DNA of 41,002 nt from Armatimonadota bacterium (GCA_020354555.1 CP070648.1:2924586-2965587); one strand, 5' to 3'. Positions 8,022 to 16,700 are shown, counted from the first letter of the stretch. The notes: a model not told the origin generated them from the letters alone. Numbers and translations are program-made.

Positions 8022-8959
8022 CCTGGCGCACACCCTGGGCGCTGCCCGGCCAGTGGTTCCGTGGCGTGCTGCACGTGCACACCACGGAGTCCGACGGCGC
8101 GCTCGATCCGGCGGCGGCCCTTGCGTGGTACCGCGAGCACGGCTATCACTTCGCGGCCATTACCGACCACCGCAAGCTCACCGATACCTCGGATCTCGGC
8201 GGCGATTCATTCCTCGCGCTGCCGGGCATCGAGTTGAACGCGGGCGAAACCGAGATCGGCGGTGACTATCACGTCGTCGGCCTCGGCGTGACACGGGAGC
8301 CGGCGCTGGAGCCGGACGCGGGCGCGCAGGCCGCGATTGACGCCGTCCGCGACGCGGGGGGGGAGGCGATACTCGCGCATCCCTACTGGTCGGGCGCGCA
8401 CCTCGGCGACCTGCTGCCTTTGGAAGGACACCTCGGCATCGAAGTCTTCAACACGACATGCGAGGAGAGCATCGCCAAGGGCCTGTCGGCCGTGCACTGG
8501 GATGGGCTCCTGGCTCGCGGGCGCCGTCTGTGGGGCGTGGCCGTGGATGACGCTCACTGGCGCAGGCCGGATCATGGCGAGGGATGGATCGTCTTGAAGG
8601 CGCGCCGCCTTGACCGCGACGCGGTGCTGCAAGCCCTGCGCGACGGGCACTTCTACGCCACCCGCGGCCCGCGCATCACCGGCATCGAGATCCGCGACGA
8701 CGCGGTGCATGTCACCTGCTCCTCGGTGGCGGCAATTACATTTGTGTGCGATAATTGGCGGGGCAGGCGGTTCCGCGCCGACGGCGGGGGCGGCATCAGC
8801 CGGGCGGAGTTCGCGCCGCCCGCGGGCGTCCGCTACGTGCGCGTCGAGTGCGCGGATCAGCACGGGCGCGTCGCCTGGAGCAACCCGATATACTGGCCGC
8901 CGTGGATTCAAGCCCCCGGCGCCGAAGCTCACCATCAACCGAGCGAGACCGACCGATGA
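8000..8959 (+). CDS. PHP-domain metal-dependent phosphoesterase-like protein
   Basis: A 319-residue protein with the polymerase-and-histidinol-phosphatase fold. Metal ligands are visible as H25 and H27 (LHVHTTESDG), D56 and H57 (ITDH), E78 (GIELN), H127 (AHPYW), and DDAH further on. The last about 90 residues look like a beta-rich appendage (ITGIEIRDDAVHVTCSS onward), as in other CehA/McbA-like PHP proteins. Such proteins hydrolyse phosphoesters or related bonds; the substrate here is unknown. ATG 8000 lies inside the upstream hydrolase gene. The stop overlaps the next start as ATGA, showing translational coupling. Confidence 0.85.
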   Translation: MAEGHLVTWRTPWALPGQWFRGVLHVHTTESDGALDPAAALAWYREHGYHFAAITDHRKLTDTSDLGGDSFLALPGIELNAGETEIGGDYHVVGLGVTREPALEPDAGAQAAIDAVRDAGGEAILAHPYWSGAHLGDLLPLEGHLGIEVFNTTCEESIAKGLSAVHWDGLLARGRRLWGVAVDDAHWRRPDHGEGWIVLKARRLDRDAVLQALRDGHFYATRGPRITGIEIRDDAVHVTCSSVAAITFVCDNWRGRRFRADGGGGISRAEFAPPAGVRYVRVECADQHGRVAWSNPIYWPPWIQAPGAEAHHQPSETDR

Positions 8960-9771
8960 AGTTCGCGATCTGCAACGAGATGTTCGAGGAATGGCCGTGG
9001 GAGCGCGTGTGCGAGGTCGCCGCGCAGGTCGGCTACGACGGCATCGAGGTCGCACCGTTCACACTTGCGGAATCCGTGAACGATCTCTTGCCCGACTGGC
9101 GGGCACGGCTGCGCCAGCAAGCCGAGGACGCCGGTCTCGAAGTCGTCGGCCTGCACTGGCTCCTGGTATCGCCCAAAGGGCTTTACATCAATCATCCCGA
9201 TGCCGACGTCCGCGCGCGCACCGCGCAGTATCTGGCGGACCTCGCTGATTTCTGCGCCGACCTCGGCGGCCGGATCATGGTCCTCGGCTCGCCCAAGCAG
9301 CGCAACGTCGCCGAGGGGCTGACCTTCGAGCAGGCGTGGGACCTCATCAAGGACACCCTGGGGGCGGCGCTGGAGCGGGCCGCGGCGCGCGGCGTCACCA
9401 TCTGCCCCGAGGCATTGTCGCCCCAGGAGACGAACTTCATCAACACGGCGGCGGAGGCGCGCCGGTTCGTCGAGGATGTTGCCCACCCGAACCTGAGAAT
9501 GATGCTTGACGTCAAGGCGATGTCCTCCGAGGGACGGCCGATCCCGGACATCATCCGCGACCACGGCGACCTCCTCGCGCACGTCCACGCCAATGATGCG
9601 AACATGCGCGGCCCGGGATTCGGCGACACCGATTTCCGGCCCATCGCGGAAGCGCTGCGCGATGTCGGCTACGACGGATTCATCTCGGTCGAGGTCTTCG
9701 ACTTTAAGCCCGACCCGGAGACCATCGCCTCGCGCAGCCTGGCGTACTTGAAGGAGGCATTCGCAGCATAG
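8956..9771 (+). CDS. Sugar phosphate isomerase/epimerase (xylose isomerase-like TIM barrel)
   Basis: A 271-residue AP-endonuclease-2 fold protein. It begins MKFAICNEMFEEWPWERVCE and shows YDGIEVAPF, CPEALSP, HVHANDAN and SVEVFDF, which supply the Glu/Asp/His metal ligands of sugar isomerases and epimerases of this superfamily (tagatose 3-epimerase and IolE/IolI relatives). The reaction is probably keto-sugar epimerisation or isomerisation, but the exact sugar is unknown. The start overlaps the PHP stop by four bases. DUF6807 and Gfo/Idh/MocA genes nearby support a role in uncommon sugar breakdown. Confidence 0.85.
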   Translation: MKFAICNEMFEEWPWERVCEVAAQVGYDGIEVAPFTLAESVNDLLPDWRARLRQQAEDAGLEVVGLHWLLVSPKGLYINHPDADVRARTAQYLADLADFCADLGGRIMVLGSPKQRNVAEGLTFEQAWDLIKDTLGAALERAAARGVTICPEALSPQETNFINTAAEARRFVEDVAHPNLRMMLDVKAMSSEGRPIPDIIRDHGDLLAHVHANDANMRGPGFGDTDFRPIAEALRDVGYDGFISVEVFDFKPDPETIASRSLAYLKEAFAA

Positions 9772-9846
9772 GGCACGTGTTGCCCCCGATGCCGCAGCCA
9801 CTCCAGGGCGCGCCGCGTGTCAACACGATAGCGAAGGAGCGCAGCA

Positions 9847-11010
9847 ATGAAGGAAACCAAACTCAGGGCCAGCGCGGGACCGCATCATCGCCACCAGTGC
9901 CCGCTGGTCACCCGCATCCCGTGGTCGGGCGATCCACCGCCCGCGGCGTTCGGCATCACCGACCTCACCGCGAACCATACCGCGCCCGCGCAGCTCTTGC
10001 CCGGCCTCGCCGGCGCAGGAGAGATCTGCTTCGCCTGGGTCGTCGAGGACTTGGCGCCAGATCACGCGCGCGAGTTCTTGCTCACGCCCGAGGCGCCGGA
10101 AGCTCGGCCCGGCGTCGAGTTGGTCGAGGCCGGCGCGGGGCGCCTCGAGGTCAACATTGATGGTGGGCTTTTCACCGCGTACAACTTCCACAGCGACCTC
10201 GCCCGCCCCAACCTCCATCCCTTGTGCGGGCCGGGCGGCCGACACATGACGCGCGACTACCCCATGGCCGACGGGCCGGCCGGCGAAACGCGCGACCACG
10301 TCCACCACCGCTCGGTATGGATCGCCCACGGCGAGGTCAACCACGCCGACAACTGGAGCGAAGGCGAGGGGCACGCATGCACCGTCCACCGCGAATTCGC
10401 GCGCACGGAGGCGGGGCCGGTGATGGGGGCGATTGAAGCGCTCTCCGACTGGGTCACCGCCGACGGCAAGCGGTTGCTCAACGAGCGTGCCGAGTTCGCA
10501 TTCTACAATCTCCCCGCCGAGTGGCGTTGCTTCGACCTCTCGGTGGATCTCACGCCGGCGGAGGGGGAGGTGCTGTTCGGCGATACCAAGGAGGGCGGCA
10601 TCTGCGCCGTGCGCGTCGCCAGCTCCATGGATGCTTCGGGAGAAGGGCGCATCGAGAACTCCTACGGCGGCACCGACGAGGACGAAACCTGGGGTAAGCG
10701 CGCCCACTGGTGCGATTATTCCGGCCCCGTCCGCGGCGAGATCGTCGGCATCGCGGTGTTCGACCATCCCGACTCATTCCGCCATCCCACCTACTGGCAC
10801 GTGCGCAACTACGGGCTGATGACGGCCAATCCCTTTGGGCTGTCGCACTTCTATGACGACCCCGCGCGCGACGGCAGCCATGTGCTCAAGCCGGGCGAAA
10901 CCATGTCGTTCCGCTATCGCATCTACCTCCACCTCGGTGACGCGGCGGCGGGCGCGGTGGCGGAGAAGTATCACGATTTCATCAACCCGCCGCACGTGGA
11001 GGTCGTATAG
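9847..11010 (+). CDS. DUF6807 (PmoA-like) family protein
   Basis: A 387-residue protein of the DUF6807 family, often labelled PmoA although unrelated to methane monooxygenase by demonstrated function. Recognisable stretches are YNFHSDLARPNLHPLCGPGG, DHVHHRSVWIAHGEVNHAD, LFGDTKEGGICAVRVA, HWCDYSGPV and FRHPTYWHVRNYGLMTANPFG. It is rich in His, Trp and Asp and is predicted to be a beta-sandwich that binds or processes sugars. No signal peptide is visible. AAGGAG lies seven bases before the ATG. It follows the isomerase by 75 bp and probably ends the operon. Biochemical function is unknown. Confidence 0.85.
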   Translation: MKETKLRASAGPHHRHQCPLVTRIPWSGDPPPAAFGITDLTANHTAPAQLLPGLAGAGEICFAWVVEDLAPDHAREFLLTPEAPEARPGVELVEAGAGRLEVNIDGGLFTAYNFHSDLARPNLHPLCGPGGRHMTRDYPMADGPAGETRDHVHHRSVWIAHGEVNHADNWSEGEGHACTVHREFARTEAGPVMGAIEALSDWVTADGKRLLNERAEFAFYNLPAEWRCFDLSVDLTPAEGEVLFGDTKEGGICAVRVASSMDASGEGRIENSYGGTDEDETWGKRAHWCDYSGPVRGEIVGIAVFDHPDSFRHPTYWHVRNYGLMTANPFGLSHFYDDPARDGSHVLKPGETMSFRYRIYLHLGDAAAGAVAEKYHDFINPPHVEVV

Positions 11011-11011
11011 T

Positions 11012-11033
11012 CGCGCACGTCGAACCGTGCGCG
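11012..11033. terminator. Hairpin after the DUF6807 gene
   Basis: CGCGCACG (11012-11019) pairs with CGTGCGCG (11026-11033) across a 6-nt loop, starting 2 bp after the stop codon. No T-run follows, so a role in transcript 3' end formation is likely but not certain. Confidence 0.45.
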
Positions 11034-11204
11034 GACGAAGCCGCTGGCGGTCGTCACTCGCGGCGACGGTCGGCGGCCGGCTCGGGCGCGCCGTCGGCGT
11101 TGCCCGGCGCTGTTGTGCCTCGTGCGCCGGGTCGCCGCGGCACCTCGCCTGGGCCATTGAGCCGAACATCGCCGAATCTTGACTGAGGCAACCGGGAGGA
11201 ACCC

Positions 11205-11852
11205 ATGAATCTCAAGCGCTTGACGCAGATCTGCGATAAGATTCGCAGCGATTTCGATGCCAAGGACGCGGCCCGCGAGAAGGCCCTCGCACTGTCTCGC
11301 GAGGTCATCCGCAACAGCGCCAATGCCATCCGTGGCGTTCACCGCGGCGAACTCGGCGAGGCGCGCAAGCTCATCGCCGCCAGTTCCCGCATGCTGGCTC
11401 AGGTCAACAAGGCGCTCAAGGGCCACCCCGACATCCACTACGCCGGCTTCGCCCAGGACGCCCAGAAAGAACACGCCGAGGCCTGCATCACCCTCGCCCT
11501 CGTGCACCGCGAGCAGATCCCCGACCCCGACGAGTTGAAGGTCGACTACCCCGCTTACCTGCTCGGCCTGTCCGAGGCGGTAGGCGAACTCCGTCGCCAC
11601 GTCCTCGACGAGATGCGCGGCGCCGAGCCGAGTTGGGGCGAGGAATTGCTCACCGCGATGGACGACATCTACTACCTCCTGGTCTCGTTCGACTACCCCA
11701 GCGCCGTTTCCGGCAACCTCAAGCGCGCCACCGATGTCACCCGCTCGATCATCGAAAAGACCAGGGGGGACGTCACCAACGCCCTGCGCCAGGAGCGCCT
11801 CGAACGCGCTATGCGCCGCCTGGAGAAAGACATCGGCGCCGGTGACCAGTGA
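11205..11852 (+). CDS. Translin family protein
   Basis: A 215-residue, strongly helical protein that matches translin along its length. The core contains KGHPDIHYAGF, the acidic pair E89-x-x-E92 in KEHAEA (equivalent to the EYVEA region where TRAX carries catalytic glutamates), YLLGLSEAVGELRRH, MDDIYYLLVSFDYP, and LKRATDVTRSIIEKTRGD. Eukaryotic translin/TRAX form C3PO, an endoribonuclease that clears cleaved passenger strands; archaeal translins alone form nuclease octamers. Here only one paralogue is present, so a homo-oligomer acting on RNA or single-stranded DNA is likely. GGGAGG is six bases before the ATG. No partner gene adjoins it. Confidence 0.85.
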   Translation: MNLKRLTQICDKIRSDFDAKDAAREKALALSREVIRNSANAIRGVHRGELGEARKLIAASSRMLAQVNKALKGHPDIHYAGFAQDAQKEHAEACITLALVHREQIPDPDELKVDYPAYLLGLSEAVGELRRHVLDEMRGAEPSWGEELLTAMDDIYYLLVSFDYPSAVSGNLKRATDVTRSIIEKTRGDVTNALRQERLERAMRRLEKDIGAGDQ

Positions 11853-12000
11853 GGAGTAACCACCACCCGCGCGCGCGATGACGACGGGCGGTTCGCACCG
11901 TCGCCTGCCCCTGACTCGCGCGGACGGACACCCGAGCGCGAAGGCAGACGTGGCGACCGCGCCGGCCCCTGCACGAGCAGCAACAACGCATGACACCCGC

Positions 12001-13731
12001 TTACGCGCTGTCTCTGGGGGCGTCCCGCCGCCGCAACGCCAGATACCGCTGCTGGCGCACGGCGTCAGTCCGTGCCTGAGCAGCCCTCGGGTCCCGGCCC
12101 AGGCGCAGCAACGTGTGGCGCAGCATCTCCAGGCTTGCCTCGAACTCCGCCTGGACGACCTCCTCCGCCCCTTCTCGGTACATGGCGTCAATCTCCTCTG
12201 TCGGGTGCACGCGGGCGAGGATCGGCAATCCGGGGCTGATGCGCTTGAGGCTGCGAATGGCCAGCCGCGTCGTCATCGCGTCGGGCAGCGCCAGCACTGC
12301 GAGGCAGCTCTCCTTGGCGCCAGCCGCCTCCAGTACGCGCGCGCTTGCGGCGTCGCCGTACAGCGCCGAAATGCCGCGTTGCCGCAGCTCCGCTACGATC
12401 ACCTGGTCGAAGTCCACTACCGCGAACGGTGCGCCGTCCTGCAGCAGCATCTCCCCGACGTGTCGGCCGACGCGGCCGTAACCGCAGATAAGCACCGGCC
12501 GCTCGCCGCCGCAGGCGTAAGCCGCGTCGTCCTGCGCCGCTTCGAGCGGCACGTGCTCCACCGCCCGCCGCGAGCGCAGACGTTGGTACAGCGCGTCACC
12601 GGCGGCGAGTAGCGCCGGGCTCGCCAGCAGCGTGATCAGCGCGACGGCCTCGACCAGGGACAACTGCTCTCGCGTCAGCAGGCCGCTGCGGTAGGCCAGC
12701 GTCGCCACGACGAATGAGAATTCGCCGATCTGGGATAGGCCCAGGCCCGCAGCTGAAGCGGAGCGCATGTGGAAGCCAGCGGCCAGGGCGGCAACAAACA
12801 CGATCAGCGCCTTGCCGACAACGACAGCGGCAAGGACGCTTATAGCCCAGCCCGGATGCCGCAGCACCGCGCCCGGCTCGAACAGCAGACCGAGCGATAC
12901 GAAGAAAATTATGGCAAAAAGGTCGCGCAGTGGCGTCACGTCCGCCAGCACCTCATGGCTGTAGTCCGATTCACTGATCATGAGGCCCGCGATAAACGCC
13001 CCCAGCGCCAGCGAGAAACCTAGCAGTTGACTCCCCCACGCCCCCCCGAAGCACAGCGCGGCGGCGGTCACCACGAAGACCTCCTTCGTATAGCCACGCG
13101 CCACCACGCTGAACAGGCGCGGTATCACCAAACGGGCGAGCACATACACCGCAATCAGAAACGCCAATCCTTTCCCCAGCAACACCGCCATCGCGTCTGC
13201 CCCGAATGCGCGTGTCCCCGTCAGAACCGGTAGCGCTCCCACCATCAGCACCGCAGCCAAGTCCTGCACCAACAGGACCGCAATCATCAGCCGCCCCTGA
13301 TTCGTATGCAACTCGCCGCGCTCCCCGAGTAGCTTGACCACGACCATAGTACTGCTCAGGGCTAGAGCGAACCCAAGTATCAGCGACGAATCGGTATCCC
13401 ACCCCCACGCTCGCCCCAGAGCGTACCCGAGCCCAACGCTAAGCGCTAGTTGCAGCGGCCCCGCCACCAGGCTCGCAGACTTCAGTCGAGTCAGAGAGCG
13501 CACGGACAAATCCACGCCCAGCGTGAACAGCAGCAACGCGACCCCCAGCTCCGCCATGCCCATAACCGCATCCAGGTCCCTGACCAGATTCAGCCCGCCC
13601 GGCCCCGCGACGACCCCTGCGACGAGATACCCGGCGACCACGGGCAGCCCTAGCCGCCGCGAGATAAGAGCGCTCGCCAGACCCACACACAACACCACTG
13701 TTAGGTCGCGTACTGCCTCAACGCCCGTCAT
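12001..13731 (-). CDS. KefB/KefC-type monovalent cation:proton antiporter with RCK domain
   Basis: A 576-residue CPA2 transporter. The N-terminal about 390 residues form roughly 12-13 membrane helices, with GLPVVAGYLVAGVVAGPGGL, LLFTLGVDLSV, LALSSTMVVVKLL and VLLVQDLAAV typical of the Na+/H+ exchanger core. FVSLGLLFEP and GLGLSQIGEFSFV follow. After a linker, PVLICGYGRVGRHVGEML (GxGxxG) starts a TrkA-N/RCK nucleotide-binding domain. It would exchange K+ or Na+ for H+ across the inner membrane under nucleotide control. The open frame extends 36 codons upstream, but the hydrophobic core supports ATG 13731. It is divergent from a K+ channel gene that has the same RCK domain. Confidence 0.93.
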   Translation of the reverse strand: MTGVEAVRDLTVVLCVGLASALISRRLGLPVVAGYLVAGVVAGPGGLNLVRDLDAVMGMAELGVALLLFTLGVDLSVRSLTRLKSASLVAGPLQLALSVGLGYALGRAWGWDTDSSLILGFALALSSTMVVVKLLGERGELHTNQGRLMIAVLLVQDLAAVLMVGALPVLTGTRAFGADAMAVLLGKGLAFLIAVYVLARLVIPRLFSVVARGYTKEVFVVTAAALCFGGAWGSQLLGFSLALGAFIAGLMISESDYSHEVLADVTPLRDLFAIIFFVSLGLLFEPGAVLRHPGWAISVLAAVVVGKALIVFVAALAAGFHMRSASAAGLGLSQIGEFSFVVATLAYRSGLLTREQLSLVEAVALITLLASPALLAAGDALYQRLRSRRAVEHVPLEAAQDDAAYACGGERPVLICGYGRVGRHVGEMLLQDGAPFAVVDFDQVIVAELRQRGISALYGDAASARVLEAAGAKESCLAVLALPDAMTTRLAIRSLKRISPGLPILARVHPTEEIDAMYREGAEEVVQAEFEASLEMLRHTLLRLGRDPRAAQARTDAVRQQRYLALRRRDAPRDSA

Positions 13732-14152
13732 CGTCGCACACCCCCACGGCAAGATAGACCAAGCTCGTCGCCTGTGCCGATTGAAACGCCTCCTTACTAT
13801 TCCCGCTCGACTGTATGCGCCCTGTCGCTCACGAGCCAACCTTCATCGCTACGTTAGCCCGCGTTGCCTGCAGCACTGACCCCGCCGGGGCAGGCGGCGC
13901 CTCGATGCTTCTTTTTCTTCCGCCGCGCACCGAACGGCGCCACGCCGACCACGACTGCAGCGCGCTGCGCTCCGGCAGTTCCCGACAGCGACGCCGCCGC
14001 TTGCTGCCGTGGGCGCCACACGCGCCTCCGCAACGAGCATGTCACTTCCGACAGGAGTGCAGCCGGCGAGGGCGAAAGTAATCACGGCCAGTTGCAGGGC
14101 CGCGCCCAACGGAGCATCCACTCGGCCCTGGCATTCGATGCAGTCCGCCAAG
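13732..14152. other. Divergent intergenic region, no gene supported
   Basis: About 420 bp separate the antiporter (minus) and the channel (plus). Short frames exist on both strands; one minus-strand frame has a lipobox-like LALAGC, but it lacks a convincing start and its composition is arginine-rich like a shadow frame. I could not find a promoter with two good boxes for either gene. Confidence 0.5.
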
Positions 14153-15292
14153 ATGCGCAGCGCATTCCGACGCTGCGCGCGACGACTCTGTTGGCCGGGA
14201 GGGACTATCATCGGCGAGCAGACTTACCGTGAACTCTCAGCTCTGGGGGGCCGCTCCTTCGGCACCCTGCGGGATCGCCAGCGCGTCAGCCTGCATGCAC
14301 TCAAGGCGGCGGCCGTGGCGCTGCTCCTCCTGCTCATCGCCGCCGTGCTCTACTACAAGTTCGCGGAGCATTACGAACTCGTTGACGCCGTCTTCATGAC
14401 CATTATCACCATCTCGACCGTTGGCTATCGTGAAGTGCGGATGCTCAGCCCGGCCGGGAAGATGTTCACCGTGTTGTTCATCCTCGGGGGCTTGGCCACG
14501 GCCACCTTGGCGCTGCGCTATGGTGCGGAACTCGTCGTCGGCGGACAGCTCCTCGACTTCTGGGGCAGGCGGAGAAGAATGAGAGCCATCGAAAAGCTGG
14601 AGAATCATCACATCGTCTGCGGCTACGGGCGCATGGGCCAGGAGATTATCCGGCAGCTCATACGCCACGGCGCCCAACTCGTCGTCATCGAGCGCGACCC
14701 CGACCAACTCGCCGAACTCAGCGATGCGGGAGTTCCGTTCGTTGCCGGCAATGCCACCGACGACGAGATGCTCATGCGCGCCGGCATCAAGCGCGCCAAG
14801 AGCCTGGTCGCGGTGTGCTCGAGCGACGAGGACAACTTGTTCCTTACGCTCAGCGCGCGCGCGCTGAACCCCGACCTCTACATCGTCGCTCGCTGCGCCG
14901 GCCCGGGCGCGAGCGACAAGTTTACCCGGGTCGGAGCGAACCGGGTCATCTCGCCGTACGTCACCGGCGGCCGTCAGATGGCCGCGGCGCTCGTCCGCCC
15001 GGTGCTCGTCGATTTCCTCGACCTCTTCCTGCGAGCTGAGGAAGTGGACGTGGATCTCGCTCAGATCACCATCGGGCCGCAGGCGCGTTTTGCCGGGAAG
15101 AAGCTCGCCGACGCGGCGATCAGAGAACAGAGCGGCGCCGGGATCATCGCGGTGCGCGGGCCCGACGGCCGATTTCATACGAACCCGACGCCCGACTACA
15201 TCCTCGAAGCCGGCGACATGTTGATCGCACTCGGCACGCCGGACCAGCTCACCCGCCTGGAGCGCCTCGCAAGCGGCAGCGACACCGCGTGA
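14153..15292 (+). CDS. Two-helix K+ channel with TrkA-N/TrkA-C (RCK) domains
   Basis: Two membrane helices (about 50-68 and 103-122 in this numbering) flank a pore loop with filter ISTVGYREV (88-95). The filter has arginine where most K+ channels have the second glycine of GYG. An RCK domain follows (HHIVCGYGRMGQEII, DPDQLAELS, GNATDDEML), then a TrkA-C domain (ITIGPQARFAGKKLADAAIREQSGAGIIAV). It is therefore an MthK/Kch-like ligand-gated channel. The start is uncertain: 14153 is the nearest in-frame ATG but has no ribosome site, while GGGAGGG at 14197-14203 precedes tandem in-frame ATC codons at 14207 and 14210. Confidence 0.88.
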   Translation: MRSAFRRCARRLCWPGGTIIGEQTYRELSALGGRSFGTLRDRQRVSLHALKAAAVALLLLLIAAVLYYKFAEHYELVDAVFMTIITISTVGYREVRMLSPAGKMFTVLFILGGLATATLALRYGAELVVGGQLLDFWGRRRRMRAIEKLENHHIVCGYGRMGQEIIRQLIRHGAQLVVIERDPDQLAELSDAGVPFVAGNATDDEMLMRAGIKRAKSLVAVCSSDEDNLFLTLSARALNPDLYIVARCAGPGASDKFTRVGANRVISPYVTGGRQMAAALVRPVLVDFLDLFLRAEEVDVDLAQITIGPQARFAGKKLADAAIREQSGAGIIAVRGPDGRFHTNPTPDYILEAGDMLIALGTPDQLTRLERLASGSDTA

Positions 15293-15638
15293 TCGCCGCG
15301 CGACACCCCGGTTGTCATCAAGGGTAACCCATGCATCGAGTGCGTCGAGGATTCTTTGCACGGATACCACCTTGCCCGGCGCCGAGCCCGGTCGCTGTGA
15401 CCTCAGGATAACCGCGACCGTTCCCGCCGGCAAAACGGTCGCCCATGAGGTCCTGAGCGGACAGGTACTCGCGACGTCGGAGGGGAAAATCGAATCCGAC
15501 CTTCCCGCTGGAGAATGGCAGGTGGCGGAGTTCTCGCGCTGAGCCAGGCGCGTCAGGCGCCCCGACCGGGCGCTCGGCCGACGGTTCGTGTCCGTTGCTT
15601 CGATGTAGCGCGTCAAACAGAGGCGGCAGGAGAAACCC
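15293..15638. other. Intergenic region containing a possible gene remnant
   Basis: The 346 bp between the channel and the sialidase-like gene hold one short protein-like frame, listed separately at 15312-15542. No promoter or hairpin stood out. Confidence 0.45.
15312..15542 (+). pseudogene. Possible C-terminal remnant of an unidentified gene
   Basis: The frame has no good start or ribosome site, but its second half (LRITATVPAGKTVAHEVLSG onward to VAEFSR and a TGA) reads like a real beta-rich C-terminal domain, with balanced composition unlike the Arg/Ser-rich shadow frames nearby. I do not recognise a family. It may be the stump of a deleted carbohydrate-active or surface protein, or simply chance. 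Confidence 0.3.
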
Positions 15639-16700
15639 GTGAGCGCGCCAATTGACGTACGCAAGCTGCCGGGGGCCGAGGAAGTGACGCTCGTGCGTGA
15701 TGCCGGGTACTTCCCGGTGCTCGCAGTGCTCGGCAAATGCGAAGTCGTCGCCATCCTGCGCGGGGGCGCCGGGCACCTGGGCCTGAAAGGCCGCCTGGAG
15801 CTGGTGCGCTCGCGCGATGGCGGACACACATGGTTGCCGCCATCAGTTGTCGCTGACAGCGACCGCGACGACCGCAACCCGGCCGTCGGCGTCACGCCCG
15901 AGGGCACGCTCGTCGTCGCGTACCACCACCAGGGCTCCTACAACGAGCAAGGCCGCTACGATCGTAAGATCGGCATCATGGACACCCTGGTCATCCGCTC
16001 GCATGACGGCGGCCACAGTTGGGAGCATCCCAGAAAGCTCGACTTCGAGCCGCTCAACGGTCGCTCGCCCTACGGGCCGATGGTGAACTTCCCGGACGGC
16101 ACGCTCGGTATGTGCATCTACGGCATGCCGATGGACGACGAGCGCCCGTGGGACGTTCCTCAGTACCATACCTACCTGCTGCGCTCGCCCGACGGCGGCC
16201 TCACCTGGGGCGCCCCGTCGCTCGTGGCCCAGGGCTTCAACGAAACCGCTTTCCTCCGCTTCCCCGACAGCGAACTCATCGCCGGCGTGCGTTCGCCCGA
16301 CCGCCCGCCCAATGTCCACGTCAGCAGATCGGCCGACGACGGCCGCACCTGGTCGGCGCCCGCGCCGGTCACTGAGTCGGGTGAGCACCCCGCGGACTTC
16401 GCCCTCCTCTCCAACGGCTGGGTGCTGCTGACCTACGGCCACCGCCGCGAGCCGTTCGGCGTGCAGGGAATAGTCAGCCGCGATCGCGGCCGCACGTGGG
16501 ACCGCACTCGCACGCTCATCTACAACGACGATCGGCCCGGCGGCGACTGCGGGTACCCCACGACGGTCCGCTTCCCGGACGGCACGATGCTCACAGCCTA
16601 CTACTCGGCGGGCGACCACATGGACTCCTATCGCCTCGACGGGGCGTTCGCGGCCGGCGTCCTCTACGCCGAGCAGGAACTCCTGTCCGCGCTTGAGTAA
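15639..16700 (+). CDS. Sialidase-fold protein with Asp-box (BNR) repeats
   Basis: A 353-residue beta-propeller protein with five Asp boxes: SRDGGHTW (58-65), SHDGGHSW (121-128), SPDGGLTW (183-190), SADDGRTW (231-238) and SRDRGRTW (280-287). This spacing fits a six-bladed sialidase fold. Lack of a signal peptide suggests a cytoplasmic location, unlike most secreted sialidases. It could be an exo-sialidase, another glycosidase, or a non-catalytic BNR protein; I could not confirm the arginine triad and nucleophilic tyrosine. GTG 15639 has AGGAG six bases upstream. It precedes two dehydrogenases on the same strand. Confidence 0.85.
   Translation: MSAPIDVRKLPGAEEVTLVRDAGYFPVLAVLGKCEVVAILRGGAGHLGLKGRLELVRSRDGGHTWLPPSVVADSDRDDRNPAVGVTPEGTLVVAYHHQGSYNEQGRYDRKIGIMDTLVIRSHDGGHSWEHPRKLDFEPLNGRSPYGPMVNFPDGTLGMCIYGMPMDDERPWDVPQYHTYLLRSPDGGLTWGAPSLVAQGFNETAFLRFPDSELIAGVRSPDRPPNVHVSRSADDGRTWSAPAPVTESGEHPADFALLSNGWVLLTYGHRREPFGVQGIVSRDRGRTWDRTRTLIYNDDRPGGDCGYPTTVRFPDGTMLTAYYSAGDHMDSYRLDGAFAAGVLYAEQELLSALE

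Noticed and set aside
13849-14211. A possible small lipoprotein on the minus strand (LALAGC motif)
   Set aside because: No convincing start or ribosome site, and the flanking sequence has shadow-frame composition.
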